DNA of 64,000 bases. It comes from Burkholderiales bacterium (lineage in GTDB: Bacteria > Pseudomonadota > Gammaproteobacteria > Burkholderiales > Ga0077523). Where the stretch lies: positions 143,906 to 207,905 of the forward strand of contig JALHMS010000002.1 of NCBI GenBank assembly GCA_022843925.1. Reading direction: 5' to 3'. How positions within the stretch are numbered: position 1 is the first letter of the stretch; each line of letters starts with the position of its first letter. The notes under the pieces were generated by a model, which saw nothing but the letters and a program-made list of their open reading frames with translations, did not search any database and was not told the origin of the DNA. Position numbers and translations under genes: made by a program. Below are positions 59,918 to 64,000 of the stretch, in pieces.

Positions 59918-61027
59918 ATGATCCGGTCCGTCGCCCTCAACGGACCTGCCGTGTCCCAGAAGCTGCGTGCCCGCCTGCGCGGAGTCCTGCTGGTCTTCGC
60001 GACCCTCTTCGCCAATTGCGCCTGGCCGCACGCCACGCAGCTCTCGAGCGCCCGCCTGGTATTGCAGGGCCGGGTCGTGGAAGCCTTCATCGAGATGGAC
60101 GCACGCGATCTCGACGCGGCGCTGCACACGCGGCTGGCGGACAGCGCCGGAGGCGTCTCCCCGGACGCGCTCCGCACGAACGCCGCCGCCATCGCCGCCC
60201 TGACGGTCGCCGGGACGTCGCTGTCGTTCGAAGGGGGCGCACCGTGCCACCCCGCGCCCGGGACGGTGGACGCGAAGGCGGGGCATGTGGTGCTCGCGAT
60301 GCGCTGGACCTGCCCGCCGGGTGGCGGGGTGCTCGCCTACTCGGTCTCGCTGTTCCACGATATCGATCCTGCCGCGAAGCACATCGTCGCCCTCTCGGGT
60401 GACGCGAAGCGGTTCGCGCTGCTGTCGGTGGCGACGCCACGGGTGGTGCTCGCGACCGTCGCCGGCAACGTCGCGGACGTCGGATGGCACTACTTCGTCA
60501 CCGGCATCGAGCACATCGCCCTGGGCTGGGATCACATGGCCTTCGTCGTGGCCGTGATCCTCTGGGGGCGGCGGCCATGGCCCCTGCTGCGGGTCATCAC
60601 GGCGTTCACGCTGGCGCATTCGATCACTCTGGCCCTCGCCGTGCTCGATGTCGTTAGCGTGCCTGCCGGACCCGTGGAGGTGCTGATCGCGCTGTCCATC
60701 GTCTACGTCGCCGCGGAGAACTTCTTCGTGCGGGATATCGAGCGGCGCTGGCGGCTCACCTTCCTGTTCGGATTGATCCACGGCTTCGGCTTCGCGGGCG
60801 CGCTTCGCGAGTTCGGTCTGCCACCCGACGCCGTCGGACTCGCGCTCGCAGCCTTCAATGTCGGCGTGGAGGTGGGGCAGATCGGCGTCGTGATCGCGGG
60901 CCTCGGGTTGCTGATGGCGGCCGATGCGCTTCACGGAGGCGGGCGCGATCCCCGTCTCGTCAAAGGGCTCTCGGCGGCCTTGATGATCTGCGGCATCCTC
61001 TGGACAGTGCAGCGCGCGATCGGCTGA
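59918..61027 (+). CDS. HupE/UreJ-2-family membrane protein
   Basis: 369 aa from ATG 59918; GTG 59951 (MSQKLRARLRGVLLVF) would start directly at the signal sequence. Exported N-terminal beta domain (about 40-190), then six hydrophobic helices with the family motifs GIEHIALGWDHMAFVVAV and GLIHGFGFAGAL, rich in His. Family members are associated with nickel or cobalt uptake, but this long form is uncharacterised. Divergent from the phosphotransferase. Confidence 0.83.
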   Translation: MIRSVALNGPAVSQKLRARLRGVLLVFATLFANCAWPHATQLSSARLVLQGRVVEAFIEMDARDLDAALHTRLADSAGGVSPDALRTNAAAIAALTVAGTSLSFEGGAPCHPAPGTVDAKAGHVVLAMRWTCPPGGGVLAYSVSLFHDIDPAAKHIVALSGDAKRFALLSVATPRVVLATVAGNVADVGWHYFVTGIEHIALGWDHMAFVVAVILWGRRPWPLLRVITAFTLAHSITLALAVLDVVSVPAGPVEVLIALSIVYVAAENFFVRDIERRWRLTFLFGLIHGFGFAGALREFGLPPDAVGLALAAFNVGVEVGQIGVVIAGLGLLMAADALHGGGRDPRLVKGLSAALMICGILWTVQRAIG

Positions 61028-61045
61028 TCGATCGTGGTGCGTGCA

Positions 61046-61074
61046 TTGACACGGCAGAGGTCAGTCACTAACAT
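61046..61074 (+). promoter_or_regulatory. Sigma-70 promoter for acetamidase-family operon
   Basis: Perfect -35 TTGACA (61046-61051), 17-base spacer, TAACAT (61069-61074). The best sigma-70 match I found in the window. Initiation near 61081, about 100 bases before the proposed start. Confidence 0.68.
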
Positions 61075-61187
61075 TGGCGGGCTTTCATCGAATGCCGCGT
61101 CCGCCGGGCATCTGGTCTGAGAACTAAGAAACCAGAAAGTGTATGAACCAATCACATAGTCGTCTTAATCCCTGGGAGATGATGCTC

Positions 61188-62450
61188 GTGAAACTGCGCC
61201 TCGCCACCATTGCCGCCGCCCTCGCCGCGGCCTCCGTTGCACTGCCCGCCATCGCCGACACCACCGACGTCAAGACGCAGTCGATCGTGCGGATCAACAA
61301 GAAGGGGGCGCACTGCAACGACGATCCCAACTGCATGAATCGTTACCATCCGGCCATCCCGCCGGTGGGTCGGGCCAAGCCGGGCCAGCTGATCATCTAC
61401 GAGACGCGCGACGCGCTCGATGCCGATCTGACGGTGAAGTCCGAGCCGAAAGACATCGGCGCCATCGACCTCAACCTCGTGCATCCGATCACCGGCCCGG
61501 TGTACATCGAAGGCGCGAAACGGGGCGATGTGCTGGCCGTGACGCTCGTCGACATCGAACCCGACGAGTACGGCTACACCACCGTCGTCCCCGGCTTCGG
61601 CTTCCTCCGCGACATCTTCGACAAGCCCTTCATCGCCAACTGGCGTCTGAACCGCCTCGAGGCCGTGGCCACCGAGATCCCGGGCGTCGCGATCCCGTTC
61701 AACGGTTTCATGGGGACGGTCGGCGTGCTGCCCGGCTACCCAGAGATCGAGACGATCCTCGAGCGTGAAAGTGCGCTCAATACTGCCGGCGGTATCGCCC
61801 TGCCGCCGCAGCCCACGAGCGCCATGCCCAAGGCGGTGTGCGGCCCGAACGGGTCCCACAAGGACAAGTGCGTGCGCACCATCCCCCCGCGCGAGAACGG
61901 CGGAAACATGGACATCAAGCAGATGCAGGTCGGCACCACGCTGCTCCTGCCGTGCTTCATCGACGGCTGCGGTCTCTTCATCGGCGACGTGCACTACGCG
62001 CAGGGGGATGGCGAAGTGGCGGGCACCGCGATCGAGATGGGCGCGAAGGTCACCGTCCGCACCGAGATCCGCAAGGGCATGGCGTCGATGATCAAGAGCG
62101 GGCCGCACTTCGAAGGTGGTTCCCAGCTGAAGAAGCTCGAGCCCGACGCGTTCTACGCGACCGTGGGCTACCCGCTGAAGCCCGCCGGTTCGATCCCGCC
62201 GTACTCGAGCTACATCGACGGCAAGATCATGGGGCCGCTCACGAACCTGTCCGAGGACCTGTCGCTCGCGGCGCGCGCCTCGCTGATCGAGATGATCGAC
62301 TGGCTCGTGAAGAGCAAGGGCTACACGCCCGAGCAGGCCTACGTGATCACGAGCGTGGCGTGCGATCTGCGCATCGGCAACGTCGTCGACGTTCCCAACT
62401 ACGCCGTGTCGACGATCTGCCCGCTCGAAATCTTCAAGGGCAACAAGTGA
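61188..62450 (+). CDS. Exported acetamidase/formamidase-family protein
   Basis: 420 aa from GTG 61188, which gives a textbook signal peptide (KLRLATIAAALAAASVALPA) with GGGAG nine bases upstream; ATGs at 61143, 61179 and 61182 are in frame alternatives. FmdA/AmdA-family motifs: VHPITGPVYIEGAKRGD, FNGFMGTVGVLPG and the signature DVHYAQGDGEVAGTAIE. Members hydrolyse short amides; most are cytoplasmic, so the signal peptide is noteworthy. First gene of a three-gene operon; stop overlaps the next ATG by one base. Confidence 0.86.
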   Translation: MKLRLATIAAALAAASVALPAIADTTDVKTQSIVRINKKGAHCNDDPNCMNRYHPAIPPVGRAKPGQLIIYETRDALDADLTVKSEPKDIGAIDLNLVHPITGPVYIEGAKRGDVLAVTLVDIEPDEYGYTTVVPGFGFLRDIFDKPFIANWRLNRLEAVATEIPGVAIPFNGFMGTVGVLPGYPEIETILERESALNTAGGIALPPQPTSAMPKAVCGPNGSHKDKCVRTIPPRENGGNMDIKQMQVGTTLLLPCFIDGCGLFIGDVHYAQGDGEVAGTAIEMGAKVTVRTEIRKGMASMIKSGPHFEGGSQLKKLEPDAFYATVGYPLKPAGSIPPYSSYIDGKIMGPLTNLSEDLSLAARASLIEMIDWLVKSKGYTPEQAYVITSVACDLRIGNVVDVPNYAVSTICPLEIFKGNK

Positions 62451-63019
62451 TGGTGCCGCGCCGACGCGCCCTGGCTGCGCTCGGCGCGGTGGCGGCGAGC
62501 ACCCTGCTCGCCGCCCACACGCCCTACAACCAGTGGAAGATCTTCCGGAAGCGGTTCCTGCTCGTGCACACCAGCCGGGAGGACAGCCTCTCCGACGAAC
62601 TCGGGGAGCGCATCACGGCGGCGCTGAAGCAGAGCCTTCCTTCCAGTCGGGCGCAGGTGGTGCGTGCACCGACCGATGCGCGCATCGCGAGCCTGATGTC
62701 CACCGCACAGGCCGACGTGGCGGTCGTCTCCCGAGCCCATGCGCTGGCCCTGTCGAAGGCGGCGCCCCCTTTCGAGGATTACTTCGCGACGCCGCTTCGG
62801 GTCATCGTGGAGAACGCGACCCATCAACTGGTCGCTCGCGAGGATTTTCCGTTTCATCACGCCTGGCTGATCGCGCAGTCGATCGTCGAGGCAGGCGGCG
62901 CCGACGGGCTGGTCGTGCCGACCCGTGACGTCGTCACCGCGCGGGCGCAGAACACCATCCCGACGCACGAGGGTGCAGCCGCCTTCGCCAGGGGAGAGCC
63001 GTTGCCGGCCGAGAGTTGA
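62450..63019 (+). CDS. Small exported protein, perhaps solute-binding-like
   Basis: 189 aa. Starts MVPRRRALAALGAVAASTLL, an arginine-rich Tat- or Sec-type signal without a strict RRxFLK. The mature part (KRFLLVHTSREDSLSDELGERITAALKQ) weakly recalls TAXI-type periplasmic binding proteins with FATPLRVIVENATHQLVAR, but is much shorter; I would not assign it. Coupled to the amidase-family gene (1-base overlap) and to the next gene (TTGA). Confidence 0.65.
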   Translation: MVPRRRALAALGAVAASTLLAAHTPYNQWKIFRKRFLLVHTSREDSLSDELGERITAALKQSLPSSRAQVVRAPTDARIASLMSTAQADVAVVSRAHALALSKAAPPFEDYFATPLRVIVENATHQLVAREDFPFHHAWLIAQSIVEAGGADGLVVPTRDVVTARAQNTIPTHEGAAAFARGEPLPAES

Positions 63020-63765
63020 ACCGGGTGCTGCATCCTCGTAGGACGGCGGCGTGTGTCCTCCTCGCCCTGTGCGCGCTGCCATTGGCGCTGTGGACGCCCG
63101 CTGCCCGGGCGCACGATCTCATCACGGCCGAGGCGGTGGAGAGATACCTGTCGCGCGCAGACAACGACCTCGCGACAGTGCGGGGCAAGGCCCCGCCGCG
63201 GGTGCGGGCCGAGGCGCACTACGATCTCGGACGCATGCTGGACGAGATCCGGGAACTCCTGAACCGTGATGTCGCCATGCATGGTCGAGTGCAGGGGCTG
63301 GCGACGCATCTTCTGCTCAGGGAGCTGAAGGGGCGCGGTCTCGAGCCCGTGGCCAGCGCAGGATCCGGACGATTCCCCGTGCCCGCCTCGCATTACGTCG
63401 ATGCCTTGAAGCTCGACGCGGATGCGCGGGCCGGCGACGCGGCGTTCCGGCTGCTGACCGGACGCTTCTACGACAGCTTCGATGCCGATCCGACGCGCTC
63501 GCGTCTGCCTTGGGCGGAACTGGAGGAGCAGATCCGGCTGGCCGACCGCCTCGCATCGCGCAAGCCCCCGCATCCCGAGCAGGAGGAGATCGAGTTCGTG
63601 GCGGCCTTGCAGCACGTGCAGGCTGCGGGACTCGCCTCCGATCGGGCACGCGCCGCAGACCACCTGAAGCGCGCGCAGACCGCGGCAGCGGCGTTCGCGC
63701 GCCGCTATCCCGACAGCCTCCGCAATGCCGCGCTCGAGACCCTCACCGCCGCTGTGAAGCCCTGA
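63016..63765 (+). CDS. Exported alpha-helical protein of unknown function
   Basis: 249 aa if TTG 63016 is used, which overlaps the previous stop; GTG 63025 is an alternative. Signal peptide about 1-32 (VLLALCALPLALWTPAARA). The mature part is helical, with Tyr/Glu/Arg-rich repeats such as ITAEAVERYLSRADNDLATV and AEAHYDLGRMLDEIRELL, TPR-like in feel. No family recognised. Third gene of the amidase-family operon. Confidence 0.65.
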   Translation: MNRVLHPRRTAACVLLALCALPLALWTPAARAHDLITAEAVERYLSRADNDLATVRGKAPPRVRAEAHYDLGRMLDEIRELLNRDVAMHGRVQGLATHLLLRELKGRGLEPVASAGSGRFPVPASHYVDALKLDADARAGDAAFRLLTGRFYDSFDADPTRSRLPWAELEEQIRLADRLASRKPPHPEQEEIEFVAALQHVQAAGLASDRARAADHLKRAQTAAAAFARRYPDSLRNAALETLTAAVKP

Positions 63766-63892
63766 TGTCGTGCCGACTCCGCAGGGCGGTTGCGGCCGGG
63801 TCGCGTGCTATCCTGCCCCGACGCTTTGCTCGTGCCTTCCGGGCACCAGGGCATCGCCGCACGAAGACGACAACAGCTGGAGGAGAAGTCGC

Positions 63893-64000
63893 GTGAAGCA
63901 TCTCGCATGGGCAGTGACATTCGCGGTTGCCGCTCTTGTTGCCGGGCCGGCCGTTGCGGTCGACGAAGCCTCGGTCGGCATCAAGGTGCACCGACAGAGC
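63893..64000 (+). CDS. Exported protein, 3'-truncated by window edge
   Basis: GTG 63893 with GGAGGAG eight bases upstream. The 36 visible codons encode a signal peptide (VKHLAWAVTFAVAALVAGPA, cleavage near AVA) and the start of a mature chain beginning VDEASVGIKVHRQS. Too little for a family call. Confidence 0.6.
   Translation, partial: MKHLAWAVTFAVAALVAGPAVAVDEASVGIKVHRQS

Overview
The window is about two-thirds G+C by eye and reads as chromosomal DNA of a betaproteobacterium. The evidence is the queA-tgt-yajC-secD-secF order, the icd-clpS-clpA order, two PEP-CTERM (exosortase-sorted) proteins, a glyoxylate bypass with AceA and AceB, and a gentisate pathway of the nag type. I found no tRNA, rRNA, transposase, integrase or CRISPR array. 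Genes are densely packed, with many 4-nt ATGA/GTGA/TTGA overlaps.

Layout. 1-15.5 kb: one giant repetitive exported protein, cut by the left edge, with Gly-rich, PA14, propeller-like, PPC, PKD and cadherin-like domains, a near-perfect 4 x 279-bp array, and a cohesin-like plus dockerin-like end. 15.8-18.9 kb: a heavy-metal RND pump without visible partners. 19.1-25.2 kb: queuosine tRNA genes (queA, tgt), the Sec accessory complex (yajC, secD, secF) and a DedA protein. 25.3-31.4 kb: purB, a 4Fe-4S uracil-DNA-glycosylase-like protein, a marC-nudix-mnmA operon, a PEP-CTERM protein and an RluE-like pseudouridine synthase. 31.4-36.7 kb: aceB and aceA (minus strand) divergent from icd, so the isocitrate branch-point enzymes face each other across about 1 kb. 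36.9-39.5 kb: clpS-clpA. 39.7-45.6 kb: a degenerate HD-GYP protein, a lanthanide-type PQQ alcohol dehydrogenase with a c-type cytochrome gene, arfB and corA.

45.6-56.8 kb is the most interesting part. A MarR regulator (cotranscribed with corA) diverges from an eleven-gene plus-strand cluster: ferredoxin-type reductase, SDR, a PaaA-like di-iron oxygenase, gentisate 1,2-dioxygenase, an unrecognised 176-aa protein, fumarylpyruvate hydrolase, a BKACE (DUF849) enzyme, a PdxA2-like dehydrogenase, a DUF1537 kinase, the alpha half of an ADP-forming acyl-CoA synthetase, and a zeta-class maleylpyruvate isomerase. The gentisate ring-cleavage steps are complete. The entry step appears to be a PaaA-type oxygenase lacking the PaaC/B/D subunits. 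The four-gene acid module placed inside the ring-cleavage genes has no assigned role here. I regard this as the best candidate for an undescribed pathway.

56.9-64 kb: a small secreted four-Cys protein, a second PEP-CTERM protein behind a sigma-54-like promoter with two identical palindromes, a polyphosphate:AMP phosphotransferase, a HupE/UreJ-like membrane protein, an exported acetamidase/formamidase-family protein with two exported companions behind a good sigma-70 promoter, and the start of one more exported protein cut by the right edge.
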